From Marinobacter xestospongiae (GTDB lineage Bacteria > Pseudomonadota > Gammaproteobacteria > Pseudomonadales > Oleiphilaceae), in NCBI RefSeq assembly GCF_023156385.1, contig NZ_JAKZAK010000010.1, positions 1 through 64,000 of the forward strand: a DNA stretch of 64,000 nucleotides, read 5' to 3'. Every line of letters begins with the position of its first letter. The stretch's first letter is position 1. Of the stretch, positions 39,576 to 49,303 are shown one piece after another. The notes below the pieces were generated by a model. The model saw only the letters and a list, made by a program, of their open reading frames with translations, did no database searches and was not told the DNA's origin. Position numbers and translations under genes: made by a program.

Positions 39576-39605
39576 GCAAGCCTGGGGGAATCATCCCAGG
39601 CTTGC
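39576..39605 (+). other. Stem-loop just after rpoS
   Basis: GCAAGCCTGGG (39576-39586) pairs perfectly with CCCAGGCTTGC (39595-39605) around an 8-base loop, 13 bases past the rpoS stop. There is no T-run behind it, so it is more likely a 3'-end stabilising or processing structure than a terminator. Confidence 0.7.
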
Positions 39606-39635
39606 CCGTCGTTGGTTGCGTTCGCCGCAACCCGG

Positions 39636-39663
39636 AAACCGACCCTCTGTGGTCGGTTTTTTT
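39636..39663 (+). terminator. Rho-independent terminator of rpoS
   Basis: AAACCGACC (39636-39644) pairs with GGTCGGTTT (39651-39659) around CTCTGT and runs into a T-stretch (seven T residues in total). It lies about 75 bases past the rpoS stop. Confidence 0.88.
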
Positions 39664-39794
39664 ATGGCGCGCAAATGAGAACCAGGTTACGTCTCGTGTC
39701 TGAAGCGCCTTGTTACAATCGGCGAGCGTCATGTTGAGTCGTAATGATGAGCTACGAACCAATACGCAACCATAACAACATAAAGGAAAGGACG

Positions 39795-40370
39795 ATGAAC
39801 AAGGCCCTATCAACACTGATTTCCGGTTGGGTGCTGTCCGCAGCCCTGTCGACACCTGCCATGGCGTTGACCGTGGAAGGCGTCGATGTACCAGACACCT
39901 ATACCGCCCAGCAGTCTGAACTGACCCTCAACGGCGCTGGCACCCGTTCCAAGTGGTTTATGGATCTGTACGTCGGTGGTCTATACACCCCGCAGAAGGC
40001 CAGCGACGCAGCTGCGGTGATCAATGCCGATGAGCCCCAGGCGATCACCCTGCATATCATCTCCGGGCTGATCACCAGCGAGAAGATGACATCCGCGACC
40101 CTGGAAGGCTTTGAAAGCGCCACCGGTGGCAACCTTGCGCCGATCCAGAGCGACGTCAACGCGTTTCTGGATGTCTTCTCCGAGGAGATCAAGGAAGGCG
40201 ATGTCTTCGATCTGGTCTACCTGCCAGGGGAAGGGGTTCGGGTGTTGAAGAACGGCGATGCCCGCGCCACAGTCGGCGGTCTGGAGTTCAAGAAGGCGCT
40301 GTTCGGAATCTGGCTGTCGGACGAGCCGGCCCAGGAAGACCTCAAACAGAAAATGCTGGGCCAGCGTTAA
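39795..40370 (+). CDS. Chalcone-isomerase-like secreted protein
   Basis: A 191-residue protein with a signal peptide (LISGWVLSAALSTPAMA, cleavage before LTVEG) and a chalcone-isomerase-like fold domain: LTLNGAGTRSKWFMDLYVGGLY, KMTSATLEGFESATG, GDVFDLVYLPGEGVRV and KALFGIWLSDEPAQEDLK. Bacterial members bind hydrophobic ligands such as fatty acids or are of unknown role; they do not make flavonoids. The ATG at 39795 has AAGGA upstream; the reading from 39744 includes a leader without a ribosome site. TACAAT at 39714-39719 may be its -10. It is convergent with nth. Confidence 0.88.
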   Translation: MNKALSTLISGWVLSAALSTPAMALTVEGVDVPDTYTAQQSELTLNGAGTRSKWFMDLYVGGLYTPQKASDAAAVINADEPQAITLHIISGLITSEKMTSATLEGFESATGGNLAPIQSDVNAFLDVFSEEIKEGDVFDLVYLPGEGVRVLKNGDARATVGGLEFKKALFGIWLSDEPAQEDLKQKMLGQR

Positions 40371-40384
40371 GCTATAGCCCCCCG

Positions 40385-40408
40385 GGCTGACCACGGCCGT
40401 GGTCAGCC
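40385..40408. terminator. Perfect 24-bp palindrome between convergent genes
   Basis: A 24-base palindrome with its centre at 40396/40397 (each half reads GGCTGACCACGG) lies 15 bases past the chalcone-isomerase-like stop and 17 bases before the nth stop. It has no T-run on either side, so it may be a transcript-end structure shared by both genes or a protein site. Confidence 0.45.
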
Positions 40409-40424
40409 TGCGCACGATTACCAG

Positions 40425-41063
40425 CTACAGGTAATCCCGCTTGTCCTTGAACTCACACAGATCCTCGATCATGCAGATACCGCACTTCGGTTTGCGGGCG
40501 GTACAGGTGTAGCGACCATGGAGGATCAGCCAGTGGTGAGCATCCAGCAGGAATTCCTTGGGCACCAGCTGGACCAGGCGTTTCTCCACTTCCAGCACGT
40601 TCTTGCCCGGCGCTATACCGGTACGGTTTGAGACTCGGAATATATGAGTATCAACCGCCATGGCAGGCTGACCGAAGGCGGTATTCAGCACTACGTTGGC
40701 GGTCTTGCGGCCAACACCGGGCAGCGCTTCCAGCGCCTCGCGGTTGTCCGGCACTTCACCCTGATGCTTCTCCAAAAGCATGCGGCAGGTCTTGATGACG
40801 TTCTCGGCCTTGCTGTTGAACAGCCCGATGGTCTTGATGTATTCCTTGAGCCCATCCACCCCCAGGGCCAGAATTGCCTCCGGGGTATTGGCCACCGGGT
40901 AAAGCTTGGCCGTGGCCTTGTTGACCCCGACATCGGTGGCCTGCGCCGACAGGATGACGGCGATCAGCAGCTCAAACGGGCTGCTGTAGTTCAGCTCGGT
41001 GGTGGGATTGGGGTTGGCATCCCGCAACCGGGTAAAGATTTCAGTACGTTTTTGCTTGTTCAT
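40425..41063 (-). CDS. nth: Endonuclease III
   Basis: A 212-residue bifunctional DNA glycosylase/AP lyase for oxidised pyrimidines. The helix-hairpin-helix ALPGVGRKTANVVLNTAFG holds the catalytic Lys and AVDTHIFRVSNRTG the catalytic Asp. The C-terminal CTARKPKCGICMIEDLC ligands the [4Fe-4S] cluster with C-x6-C-x2-C-x5-C spacing. It follows rsxE by 16 bases, the same rsx-nth order as in E. coli, suggesting co-transcription. Confidence 0.98.
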   Translation of the reverse strand: MNKQKRTEIFTRLRDANPNPTTELNYSSPFELLIAVILSAQATDVGVNKATAKLYPVANTPEAILALGVDGLKEYIKTIGLFNSKAENVIKTCRMLLEKHQGEVPDNREALEALPGVGRKTANVVLNTAFGQPAMAVDTHIFRVSNRTGIAPGKNVLEVEKRLVQLVPKEFLLDAHHWLILHGRYTCTARKPKCGICMIEDLCEFKDKRDYL

Positions 41064-41079
41064 AACAAAAGTTCAGTGC

Positions 41080-41796
41080 TCAGGATACCTGTCCGGTGAC
41101 CCGGACCCGTTTGCTGCCCGTGGTTGCCGGCTCCTTGGGGACCTGCGCCTGACGAGCTTTGAGGCGGTTGTCGATGCCGTTCTTGATGGCGATCAGCAAG
41201 CCCAACCCGATGAACGCCCCCGGAGGCAGGATCATGAACAGCACGTCCGGGTAGTTGGCCAGGGGGCGGAAACCCCAGTCCGCGGCGATTGGCCCGAGCA
41301 ACAGGTCCATGTCGGTGAACAGGGTGCCCTGTCCCACCAGCTCCCGGAAGCCACCAAGAATCACCAGCACCGCGAGGAACCCAAGTCCCATCATGGCCCC
41401 ATCCAGCAGGGCCGGCAGGGGAGGGTTCTTGCTGGCAAAAGCATCGGCCCGGCCCAGAATGGCGCAGTTGGTGACGATCAGCGGGATGAAGATGCCCAGA
41501 ATCTGGTACAGCTCGTAGGTGAAAGCCTGCATCAGCAGTTCGGCGCAGGTAACGAATGACGCGATGATCATCACAAAAGCGGGCAGACGTACCGAATCGG
41601 AGACGAAGTTGCGAATCAGCGACACCGCCAGGTTGGAGCCCATCAGCACCAGCAGGGTAGCCAGTCCCAGGCCAATGGCGTTGACCACGGTGCTGGTCAC
41701 CGCCAGCAGTGGACACAGTCCCAGCACCTGAACCAGTGCCGGGTTGTTGCTCCAGAGGCCGTCGCGAATGATCTCGGCGTTGCTCTTGGTGGCCAT
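41080..41796 (-). CDS. rsxE: Ion-translocating oxidoreductase complex subunit E
   Basis: A 238-residue integral membrane subunit of the Rsx/Rnf electron-transport complex, with six helices. The segments [40 protein letters not shown] and [17 protein letters not shown] are typical of RsxE and of the homologous RsxA; the Cys residues in these helices ligand a membrane Fe site shared with RsxA. It starts 2 bases after the rsxG stop. Confidence 0.96.
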   Translation of the reverse strand: MATKSNAEIIRDGLWSNNPALVQVLGLCPLLAVTSTVVNAIGLGLATLLVLMGSNLAVSLIRNFVSDSVRLPAFVMIIASFVTCAELLMQAFTYELYQILGIFIPLIVTNCAILGRADAFASKNPPLPALLDGAMMGLGFLAVLVILGGFRELVGQGTLFTDMDLLLGPIAADWGFRPLANYPDVLFMILPPGAFIGLGLLIAIKNGIDNRLKARQAQVPKEPATTGSKRVRVTGQVS

Positions 41797-41798
41797 GG

Positions 41799-42449
41799 TC
41801 AGCGGGACTCCTGTGGCGAGGGCAGGTCGAAGTTCGGTGGTAGCTGGTCCTGATGGGCAGCAAGGTAGCGCAGGCTGCGATAGACCGAACCGGTGACGGC
41901 CCGTGGGGTGATGGTGGCGCCGGTGAACTGGTCAAACACGCCGCCATCCTTTACCACTGCCCAATCCGAGGGGGCGGGATTGGTGAGCGAGCGGCCATTG
42001 AACGACAGTACCCAATCGGATTTCTTGCGCTCTACCTTGTCTCCCAGTCCCGGGGTTTCCTTGTGACTGGTGACCCGTACCCCAAGAATCTCGCCATTGC
42101 TGGCAACGCCCACCAACAGGCGGATATTTCCGGAATAGCCGTTCGGCGCCACCGCGGGCAGAATCAGGCCTACGGCTTCGCCGGCATCGCGGGCTACCCA
42201 GGCCTGCACTGGCTGCAGGACACCGAAACGATCGTCAGCAGGCAGGGTGACGGTGTCTTCCAGCAGGTTGTTGTCATGCTGCTGCTCGGGAATGATCTCG
42301 AACAGGGCGCGCGCTTCCGCCCGGGCTGCCTGTTCTTCAATACGATCCTTGGTCAGGGCCTGGGTGACGGCGATGGTACCGCCGGTGATCACCGCAAACA
42401 GGCCCAGGCCGATAGCGCTGCGCCGGATGGATTGGGTTAATGCCGACAT
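41799..42449 (-). CDS. rsxG: Ion-translocating oxidoreductase complex subunit G
   Basis: A 216-residue periplasm-facing subunit with one N-terminal membrane helix ([19 protein letters not shown]). The FMN is bound covalently at the Thr of [13 protein letters not shown] (S/TGAT motif). [18 protein letters not shown] is also conserved. The start is the ATG at 42449, whose AAGGAGG is inside the end of rsxD; a longer reading to 42542 overlaps rsxD and is rejected. Confidence 0.95.
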   Translation of the reverse strand: MSALTQSIRRSAIGLGLFAVITGGTIAVTQALTKDRIEEQAARAEARALFEIIPEQQHDNNLLEDTVTLPADDRFGVLQPVQAWVARDAGEAVGLILPAVAPNGYSGNIRLLVGVASNGEILGVRVTSHKETPGLGDKVERKKSDWVLSFNGRSLTNPAPSDWAVVKDGGVFDQFTGATITPRAVTGSVYRSLRYLAAHQDQLPPNFDLPSPQESR

Positions 42450-42450
42450 C

Positions 42451-43503
42451 TTAACCTGCCTCCTTGCCGGCCAGTCCACGCCGTGGCTTGTGATGGCCAT
42501 AGGTGCGCGGAGGGGTGTAGTGATCGATGAAGGGAACGGCAAAGTTCATCAACAGTACGCTGAAGGCGATGGCATCCGGGTAGTTGCCCCAGGTGCGGAT
42601 GATGTACACCAGAATGCCGATGCCTGCCCCGTAGATCAGTTTGCCCTGGTGGCTGGTGGCGGCGGACACCGGGTCGGTGGCGATAAAGAACGCCCCCAGC
42701 ATAGTGGCGCCGGCCAGCAAGTGGAGGGTTAGTGGCGCGTAGAGGTCCTCATTGCTGCCGAAGGCCAGGCTCATCAGGGCCAGGCCACCGAGCAGACTGA
42801 GTGGTATGTGCCAGGTGATGATTCGCAGCGCCAGCAGTAGCAGACCGCCGGCCAGGAAGGCACCATTGACCCATTCCCAGCCGCGGGCAATACCGTCACC
42901 AAAGGTGGGGTGCTGCAGCACTTCGGCGGCGGTATGGGTCGCAATCTGGTGTTTGTACTCATCCAGTGGTGTGGCCATGGTGAAGGCGTCGACCGCCGTC
43001 TGCTGTCCGGAGGTTATCGTGGCCAGGGTATCGGCCAGGGACGGGGCGTCCTGCCAGAGCAGGCCGGGCTGGGCCCAGTTGGTGGTCATCGCCACCGGAA
43101 ACGACACCAGCACCAGGGCGTAACCCACCATGGCGGGATTGAACGGGTTGGCGCCGAGACCGCCATAGAGCTGCTTCGCCAGAATGATGGCCGCCAACAC
43201 TGCCACCATCGACACCCACCAGGGGGCGAGTGGTGGCAGGGACAGACCCAGTAGCAGGCCGGTGACCGCTGCGGTGTTGTCTTTCAGGAAGAACGCCACC
43301 GGCCGTTGCCGCAGCTTGAGCATCACCGCCTCGGCGGCAACGGCCAGCATTACACACCAGATGACGTTGATCAGGTTGCCCCAGCCGAAGAACACGGTCT
43401 GCGCCAGCAGCCCGGGAATCGTCGCCAGAATCACCCACAGCATGACCCGGGACGTGGGCCGGGCGCCGCGTGTGTGGGGAGAGGATTGTTGCCTTAGTGC
43501 CAT
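42451..43503 (-). CDS. rsxD: Ion-translocating oxidoreductase complex subunit D
   Basis: A 350-residue integral membrane subunit with about nine helices. The flavin-attachment region is visible as [19 protein letters not shown], and [21 protein letters not shown] is a characteristic RnfD segment. With RsxG and RsxC it forms the flavin path of the complex. It begins 36 bases after the rsxC stop, and its end overlaps the rsxG ribosome site. Confidence 0.95.
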   Translation of the reverse strand: MALRQQSSPHTRGARPTSRVMLWVILATIPGLLAQTVFFGWGNLINVIWCVMLAVAAEAVMLKLRQRPVAFFLKDNTAAVTGLLLGLSLPPLAPWWVSMVAVLAAIILAKQLYGGLGANPFNPAMVGYALVLVSFPVAMTTNWAQPGLLWQDAPSLADTLATITSGQQTAVDAFTMATPLDEYKHQIATHTAAEVLQHPTFGDGIARGWEWVNGAFLAGGLLLLALRIITWHIPLSLLGGLALMSLAFGSNEDLYAPLTLHLLAGATMLGAFFIATDPVSAATSHQGKLIYGAGIGILVYIIRTWGNYPDAIAFSVLLMNFAVPFIDHYTPPRTYGHHKPRRGLAGKEAG

Positions 43504-43539
43504 GTGCTCGGTGCCTGATGGTAATTGCTGTTGGGGTGC

Positions 43540-45849
43540 TCAGTCGGCGTCCTGGGTGGCCAGCTGGGCTTTGGCCTCGCTCAGGGCCTGTCGCGCCCGC
43601 TGAACCCGATCCTCGTTCTTGGCCACCGCGCGCAGCAGTTTGTCGACATTGTCGCCATTGTTGCTGCGGGCCTCGTCCAGCAGCCCCTGCATGGTCTCCA
43701 GTTTGGCCTGGGCCTTGTCGAGCTGCTCTGTGAGGACATTCAGGTCGGGCGGTGATGGCTCCGGGGAGGGCGCTTGCGGTACTTCCTCAGCCACCGGTTC
43801 CGGTTCGCTGGTCTGCGCCTGGGCAAGGGCTTCCTCCGCCCGTTTCACCCGGTCTTGGTTTTTCGCCACCGCCCGCTCCAGTTTCTCCACGGTGTCGGCA
43901 TTGTCCGCCCGGGCCTCGTCCAACAGCGTCTGCATGTTGCTCAGCTTGCCGCGGGCTTTCTCAAGCTGGGTCTTCAGGCTGTCGATTTCTTCGGCACTCG
44001 CTGGGGCTTGTACGGGCGCTGGCTGCGCCTCCACAGTGGCTTCGGAGGGCGACGGTTTGCTCGCCTGGGCCAGGGCCTCTTCGGCGCGTTTGAGGCGTTC
44101 CTCATTCTTGGCGACCGCCCGCTCCAGCTTGTCGACAGTGCCGTCATTGTTGCTGCGGGCTTCTGTCAGCATGTCCTGCATCTTGGCAAGCTTGTCGCGG
44201 GCCTGGTCACGCTGCTTCTCCAGCGCCTCCCGATCCACCGGTGCCGGCGTGGGCGCTGCTTCGGCGTTGCCCTGACTGTTGGCTTTCTTGCGGGCCAGGG
44301 CCTGTTGCACCATCGCTGCCTTGGCTGCCCGTTCATCGGCTGCCGGAGCCTCGCTGGCGTCGGCTTCTGCCTTCTGGGCCTGCTCCGCTTCCGCTTGCTT
44401 GCGGGCCTGGGCTTCAGCGGCGGCGCGCGCCCGTTCTTTGCGTTTGGCTTCTTTTTCCGCCTGTTCCCGTTCCAGTCTTGCCTGGCGCGCTTCAAAACGC
44501 TCGCGGGCGCGATCGGCCTTGGCCTGTTCCGCCTGCTGGGTACGGATTTCGCCCTTGGCGAATCGGTAGTACTGGACCAGCGGGATGGCACTCGGGCAGA
44601 CGTAGGTGCAGGCACCGCATTCGATGCAGTCGAACAGGTTCTGGTGTTCGGCCTTGTCGAACTCGTTGGCCTTGGCGTACCAGAACAGTTGTTGTGGCAG
44701 CAGGTCCATCGGGCACACTTCGGCGCACATGCCGCAGCGAATGCAGGGCTGCTCCGGTGGCGGCTCCGGCAGTTCCGTGGCGGTGGCGGCAATAATGCAG
44801 TTGGTGGTCTTGATCACCGGAACCGCGGTGGTCTGCAGGGTGTAGCCCATCATCGGGCCGCCCAGCACCAGCCGGCTGAGGCGCTCGGGCTGCACACCGG
44901 CCTGGGCCAGCAGGTGGTCAATGGGGGTGCCCAGCAGCGTGTCGAAGTTGCCCGGGTTGGCGATGGCCTCGCCGGTCACGGTGGTGATTCTCGAGATCAG
45001 CGGCTCGCCCAGATCGATGGCGCGATGGACGGCAATCGCAGTGCCGATATTCTGGCACATCACCCCGATGTCGGCCGGAATGCCGCCGTGGGGCACTTCC
45101 AGGCCAGTGAGAATCTGTACCAGTTGCTTCTCACCACCAGACGGGTACTTGGTGGGTATCACGCAGACTTCCACCTGGGTGCCCTGACAGGCGGCCCGGA
45201 TGGCAGCGATGGCCGCCGGCTTGTTGTCTTCAATGGCGATCACGCAGCGCTGGGGGCGAAGTATCCAGGCCATAATTCGCAGCCCGGCCGCCACCTGGTC
45301 CGCTCGCTCCCGCATCGCCATATCGTCTGCGGTGATGTAGGGCTCGCACTCGGCACCGTTAAGGATCAGTGTCTCCACTTTACGGTCGGTGGGAGGCTGC
45401 AGCTTGATATTGGTGGGGAAGCCGGCCCCGCCCATGCCCGCAATGCCGGCCTGGCGAATACGATCCAGGACATCGGCGCGCTCAAGCTGGTGGAAATCCG
45501 CCACCGGCTGACGATCACACCAGCGGTCGTCGCCGTCCGGGCGCAGGAAGATGCAGACATCGTCCATACCTGAGGGGTGAGGCACCGGATGCGAGCCAAT
45601 CGCCTCGATGGTGCCGGAGGTGGGGGCGTGGACCGGCACCCCGACCGGACCTTCGACCGTGGCCAGGGGCTGCCCTTTGAGGACCTGCTCGCCCACCTCC
45701 ACGACGGGCACGGCGGGCGCGCCGATGTGTTGCTGCAGCGGCAGGATCAGACGATCCGGCACGCCGGCAGGCTCGATCTGGCGGGTGGTGGAGAGGTCTT
45801 TGTTTTCCACCGGATGTATGCCGCCGGGGAAATCCCAGAGTTTGGTCAT
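43540..45849 (-). CDS. rsxC: Ion-translocating oxidoreductase complex subunit C with extended repeat tail
   Basis: A 769-residue peripheral subunit that takes electrons into the Rsx complex. The N-terminal barrel and NADH/FMN-binding parts resemble the Nqo1 fold (AGIAGMGGAGFPTNIKLQ, LILNGAECEPYITADD). Two 4Fe-4S clusters are ligated by CIRCGMCAEVCPMDLLP and CIECGACTYVCPSAIPL (about 370-420). From about residue 430 the chain becomes Ala/Glu/Lys/Arg-rich, ending with three similar coiled repeats separated by Pro/Ala linkers. Such tails vary in length among RsxC proteins. Its start overlaps the rsxB stop by ATGA. Confidence 0.95.
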   Translation of the reverse strand: MTKLWDFPGGIHPVENKDLSTTRQIEPAGVPDRLILPLQQHIGAPAVPVVEVGEQVLKGQPLATVEGPVGVPVHAPTSGTIEAIGSHPVPHPSGMDDVCIFLRPDGDDRWCDRQPVADFHQLERADVLDRIRQAGIAGMGGAGFPTNIKLQPPTDRKVETLILNGAECEPYITADDMAMRERADQVAAGLRIMAWILRPQRCVIAIEDNKPAAIAAIRAACQGTQVEVCVIPTKYPSGGEKQLVQILTGLEVPHGGIPADIGVMCQNIGTAIAVHRAIDLGEPLISRITTVTGEAIANPGNFDTLLGTPIDHLLAQAGVQPERLSRLVLGGPMMGYTLQTTAVPVIKTTNCIIAATATELPEPPPEQPCIRCGMCAEVCPMDLLPQQLFWYAKANEFDKAEHQNLFDCIECGACTYVCPSAIPLVQYYRFAKGEIRTQQAEQAKADRARERFEARQARLEREQAEKEAKRKERARAAAEAQARKQAEAEQAQKAEADASEAPAADERAAKAAMVQQALARKKANSQGNAEAAPTPAPVDREALEKQRDQARDKLAKMQDMLTEARSNNDGTVDKLERAVAKNEERLKRAEEALAQASKPSPSEATVEAQPAPVQAPASAEEIDSLKTQLEKARGKLSNMQTLLDEARADNADTVEKLERAVAKNQDRVKRAEEALAQAQTSEPEPVAEEVPQAPSPEPSPPDLNVLTEQLDKAQAKLETMQGLLDEARSNNGDNVDKLLRAVAKNEDRVQRARQALSEAKAQLATQDAD
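43567..44221 (-). repeat. Three degenerate repeats encoding the RsxC tail
   Basis: Three units of about 46 codons share the pattern K-L-x-x-M-Q-x-L-L/T-x-E-A-R-x-(N/D)-N, then a K-L-x-R-A-V-A-K-N-(E/Q)-(E/D)-R stretch and an (R/K)-A-x-x-A-L-(A/S)-(Q/E)-A end. Units lie roughly at 44064-44221, 43815-43978 and 43567-43727, joined by Pro/Ala/Glu-rich linkers of about 25-35 residues. Boundaries are approximate. Confidence 0.75.
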
Positions 45850-46427
45850 CAGGCAACGACTCCCTGGCGATCCGTCGCTATAAGGTTGCTGGCAGGCGGG
45901 TTCCAGGTCCAGGTGCGGATATCCGCTTCGACCGTGACCATGTCAATACAGTCCACCGGGCAGGGATCGACACACAGATCGCAGCCGGTGCACTCGCTGG
46001 CGATGACCGTGTGCATGTGTTTGGCGGCCCCGAGGATGGCGTCTACCGGGCAGGCCTGGATGCACTTGGTGCAGCCGATGCACTCATCCTCACGGATCAC
46101 CGCGACCCGTTTGGCCTGCTCGACGCCGTGTTCGGCGTCCAGTGGCTGGGGTTCAACATCCAGCAAATCTGCCAGGGCCTTGATGGTGGTTTCGCCACCC
46201 GGTGGGCATTTGTTGATGGCGTCGCCATTGGCAATGGATTCGGCGTAGGGCCGGCAGCCGGGAAAGCCGCACTGGCCGCACTGGGTCTGGGGCAGAATTG
46301 CGTCAATCTGTTCCACCAGTGGGTTGCCTTCCACCCGGAAGCGTTCGGCGGCAAAGCCCAGCAGCCCGCCAAAGGCCAGGGCCAGTAGCAGGAGAACGGC
46401 AACGGCGATCAATACGCTGGTCATCAT
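45849..46427 (-). CDS. rsxB: Ion-translocating oxidoreductase complex subunit B
   Basis: A 192-residue iron-sulfur subunit. An N-terminal membrane helix ([21 protein letters not shown]) is followed by the [16 protein letters not shown] cluster motif and two ferredoxin-type 4Fe-4S motifs ([17 protein letters not shown] and [17 protein letters not shown]). Two adjacent ATG codons (46427, 46424) are possible starts. It follows rsxA by 18 bases and overlaps rsxC by 1 base. Confidence 0.97.
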   Translation of the reverse strand: MMTSVLIAVAVLLLLALAFGGLLGFAAERFRVEGNPLVEQIDAILPQTQCGQCGFPGCRPYAESIANGDAINKCPPGGETTIKALADLLDVEPQPLDAEHGVEQAKRVAVIREDECIGCTKCIQACPVDAILGAAKHMHTVIASECTGCDLCVDPCPVDCIDMVTVEADIRTWTWNPPASNLIATDRQGVVA

Positions 46428-46445
46428 GGCAATAAACCCCGCTGG

Positions 46446-47027
46446 TCAGACGCCGACAAGGCCGGTAAAGCCCAGGAACGCCAAGGCCATCAGTCCTGCG
46501 GTGATCATGCCGATGGCGGCGCCCTGGAAGGCGACGGGAACGTCGGAGACGGCAATGCGCTCACGCATGGCGGCGAACAGCACCAGCACCAGCGAGAAGC
46601 CGGCGGCGGCGCCAAAGCCGTAGAGCACCGATTCCACGAAGTTGTTCTGCTTGTTGAGATTCAGCAGAGCAACCCCGAGCACCGCGCAGTTGGTGGTGAT
46701 CAGTGGCAGGAAGATCCCCAATACCCGGTATAGCAGAGGGCTGGTCTTGCGGACCACCATCTCGGTGAACTGGACCACCACCGCGATCACCAGGATGAAG
46801 GTGATGGTCTTGAGAAATGCCAGATCCAGCGGCGCCAGCAAATAGGTGTAGGCCAGGTAACTACAGACCGAGGCCAGGGTCAGGACAAAGGTGGTGGCCA
46901 GGGACATGCCCATGGCGGTCTCCAGTTTCCCGGACACGCCCATGAACGGGCACAGGCCGAGAAACTGGACCAACACAAAGTTGTTCACCAGGATCGTGCT
47001 GACCAGAATCAGCAGGTACTCTGACAT
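46446..47027 (-). CDS. rsxA: Ion-translocating oxidoreductase complex subunit A
   Basis: A 193-residue integral membrane subunit with six helices, homologous to RsxE in inverted topology. [21 protein letters not shown] and [20 protein letters not shown] are the conserved family segments with the Cys ligands. It is the first rsx gene and starts only 21 bases after the metG stop on the same strand, so the rsx operon may be read from the metG transcript. In E. coli this complex keeps SoxR reduced; here no soxR is seen. Confidence 0.97.
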   Translation of the reverse strand: MSEYLLILVSTILVNNFVLVQFLGLCPFMGVSGKLETAMGMSLATTFVLTLASVCSYLAYTYLLAPLDLAFLKTITFILVIAVVVQFTEMVVRKTSPLLYRVLGIFLPLITTNCAVLGVALLNLNKQNNFVESVLYGFGAAAGFSLVLVLFAAMRERIAVSDVPVAFQGAAIGMITAGLMALAFLGFTGLVGV

Positions 47028-47048
47028 TGCAACAGGCTCCCGCGGAGA

Positions 47049-49082
47049 CTACATGATCCGCATGCCGGGGGTGGCGCCGGAGTCCGGCGACAGGATGTGG
47101 ATGTCCTTACCACCCGGGCCTGCCGCCAGCACCATGCCTTCCGACAGGCCGAATTTCATCTTCCGTGGTTTCAGGTTGGCGACCATGACGGTCAGCCGGC
47201 CTTCCAGATCTTCCGGGTTGTAGGCGGACTTGATACCAGCAAACACGTTGCGCTCGCCGTGACCTATATCAAGGGTCAGGCGCAACAGCTTGTCAGCACC
47301 TTCCACATGCTCCGCTTTGACAATCTTGGCCACCCGCAGATCGACCTTGGCAAAGTCGGTAAATTCTATCTCATCGGCGATCGGTTCCAGATTGGCTGCG
47401 GCGGCCGGTTTCGCGGGCTCGGCGGATACCGATTCGCGGGACGCCTCCAGCATTTTCTCGATCTGGGCCATGTCGACCCGGTTCATCAGTGGCTTGAACT
47501 TGTTGATGCCGTGGTTCTGCAGTAGCTCGCCACGGTCGTTCCAGTTCAGCGGGCTGTTGAGGAACTCGGCTGCGGCTTCGGCGGTTTTCGGCAGCACCGG
47601 CGCAAGGTAGGTCATCAGCAGGCGGAACATGTTGATGGCGTTGGTGCAGATCGCCTGCAGGGCGGCGTCCTGGCCTTCCTGCTTGGCGATGACCCAGGGC
47701 TGCTCGTCGTTGACATACTGGTTGGCAATGTCGGCCAGTTCCATGATCCGGCGCATCGCACGGCCAAACTCACGTCCCTCATAGTGCTCGGCAATCTCCT
47801 GGCCGGCGTCGATAAAGGTGTTCAGTTTGTCCTGCTCGGTCACGGTGCCAAGCTGGCCATCAAACCGCTTGGTTATGAAGCCGGCGCTGCGGCTGGCGAT
47901 GTTCACCACCTTGCCCACCAGATCGGAGTTCACCCGGGAGGCAAAGTCCTCCAGGTTCAGGTCCATGTCGTCGACACCGCTGCCGAGCTTGGCCGCGAAG
48001 TAGTAGCGCAGATACTCCGGATTGAGGTGATCCAGGTAGGTGCGGGCCATGATGAAGGTGCCCCGCGACTTAGACATCTTCTTGCCGTTGACGGTGATGA
48101 AACCGTGGGCCCAGACCGCGCTCGGGGTCCGGTAGCCGGCACTGTGCAGCATGGACGGCCAGAACAGGGCGTGAAAGTTGATGATGTCCTTGCCGATAAA
48201 GTGGTAGACCTCGGCGTCGGAATCGGCATTCCAGAAATGGTCGAAATCGATGCCTTCGCGATCACACAGGTTCTTGAAGCTGGCCAGGTAGCCAATGGGT
48301 GCGTCCAACCAGACATAGAAGTACTTGCCCGGTGCGTCAGGAATCTCAAACCCGAAGTAGGGCGCATCACGGCTGATGTCCCACTCCTGCAGGCCGGCGT
48401 CCAGCCACTCCGACAGCTTGTTGGCGATCTGGGGCTGGAGGGCGCCACTGCGGGTCCACTGCTGCAGGAAGTCGGTGAACTCCGGCAGACGGAAGAAGTA
48501 ATGCTCCGATTCTTTCTCAATCGGGGTGGCGCCGGACACTGCGGAGGTCGGGTTGATCAGCTCCGCCGGGGTGTAGGTGGCGCCACAGACTTCGCAGTTG
48601 TCACCGTACTGGTCCTCGGACTTACACTTCGGGCAGGTGCCCTTGATGAAGCGGTCCGCCAGGAACATCTCTTTTTCCGGATCGTAGGCCTGGGTGATCT
48701 TGCGGGTGGCGATGTGATCGTTCTCACTCAGACGCCGGTAGATGTACTCCGAGAACGACCGGTTCTCCTCCGAGTGGGTGGAGTGGTAGTTGTCGAAGTG
48801 GATGTTGAAACCGGCAAAATCCTCCTGATGCTCCTGACGGATACGGTCAATCAGGGCCTCGGAGGTGATGCCTTCGCGCTCGGCACGGAGCATAATGGCG
48901 GTGCCGTGGGCATCGTCTGCGCAAACGTAGTAACAGTTTTGGCCACGCATTCGCTGGTACCGGGCCCAGATATCAGTCTGGATATACTCCAACAGGTGTC
49001 CCAGGTGAATCGGGCCGTTGGCGTAGGGCAGGGCGCTGGTAACCAGAATGTCGCGCTGTTTCTGTTCGCTTGCTTGCGTCAT
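47049..49082 (-). CDS. metG: Methionyl-tRNA synthetase
   Basis: A 677-residue class I synthetase. The HIGH motif is in [17 protein letters not shown], the zinc knuckle in [18 protein letters not shown], and the KMSKS loop in [13 protein letters not shown]. The C-terminal 110 residues are a tRNA-binding (Trbp111-type) domain ([20 protein letters not shown]). The start is the ATG at 49082 (MTQASEQ); an upstream in-frame ATG at 49106 lacks a good site. It is divergent from apbC with 221 bases between, the usual proteobacterial arrangement. Confidence 0.97.
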   Translation of the reverse strand: MTQASEQKQRDILVTSALPYANGPIHLGHLLEYIQTDIWARYQRMRGQNCYYVCADDAHGTAIMLRAEREGITSEALIDRIRQEHQEDFAGFNIHFDNYHSTHSEENRSFSEYIYRRLSENDHIATRKITQAYDPEKEMFLADRFIKGTCPKCKSEDQYGDNCEVCGATYTPAELINPTSAVSGATPIEKESEHYFFRLPEFTDFLQQWTRSGALQPQIANKLSEWLDAGLQEWDISRDAPYFGFEIPDAPGKYFYVWLDAPIGYLASFKNLCDREGIDFDHFWNADSDAEVYHFIGKDIINFHALFWPSMLHSAGYRTPSAVWAHGFITVNGKKMSKSRGTFIMARTYLDHLNPEYLRYYFAAKLGSGVDDMDLNLEDFASRVNSDLVGKVVNIASRSAGFITKRFDGQLGTVTEQDKLNTFIDAGQEIAEHYEGREFGRAMRRIMELADIANQYVNDEQPWVIAKQEGQDAALQAICTNAINMFRLLMTYLAPVLPKTAEAAAEFLNSPLNWNDRGELLQNHGINKFKPLMNRVDMAQIEKMLEASRESVSAEPAKPAAAANLEPIADEIEFTDFAKVDLRVAKIVKAEHVEGADKLLRLTLDIGHGERNVFAGIKSAYNPEDLEGRLTVMVANLKPRKMKFGLSEGMVLAAGPGGKDIHILSPDSGATPGMRIM

Positions 49083-49303
49083 GTTAAGTGTCCGAACCTT
49101 GATCAATAATGGATGTGGTCAGAAGCGGGCACAGATGATACCTTCCGGCCGGTAATTTTTCATCCAGATAGCCCGTTTTTGTTGCCCCGAGCGCCGGGTA
49201 CTGGCGTCCTGCCAGCGGTGACTGACGGGGCGGCTGGCTTTCGACATCGCTGCTGCCGGTGTGCCTGGCATTCCGGTGGCGCCCCCACTTTCTGGAGAAC
49301 GGC

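Noticed and set aside
39563..39664. An RsmZ-like small RNA after rpoS, as in Pseudomonas
   Set aside because: The segment is only about 100 bases and lacks the multiple GGA-in-loop hairpins of RsmZ; the hairpins are explained as a 3' structure and a terminator.
43774..45573. A 599-codon plus-strand frame opposite rsxC
   Set aside because: It is antisense to a gene with clear 4Fe-4S motifs and in-order operon neighbours; its composition is typical of shadow frames.
47784..49109. A 441-codon plus-strand frame opposite metG
   Set aside because: Antisense to the catalytic core of metG, no motif and no ribosome site.
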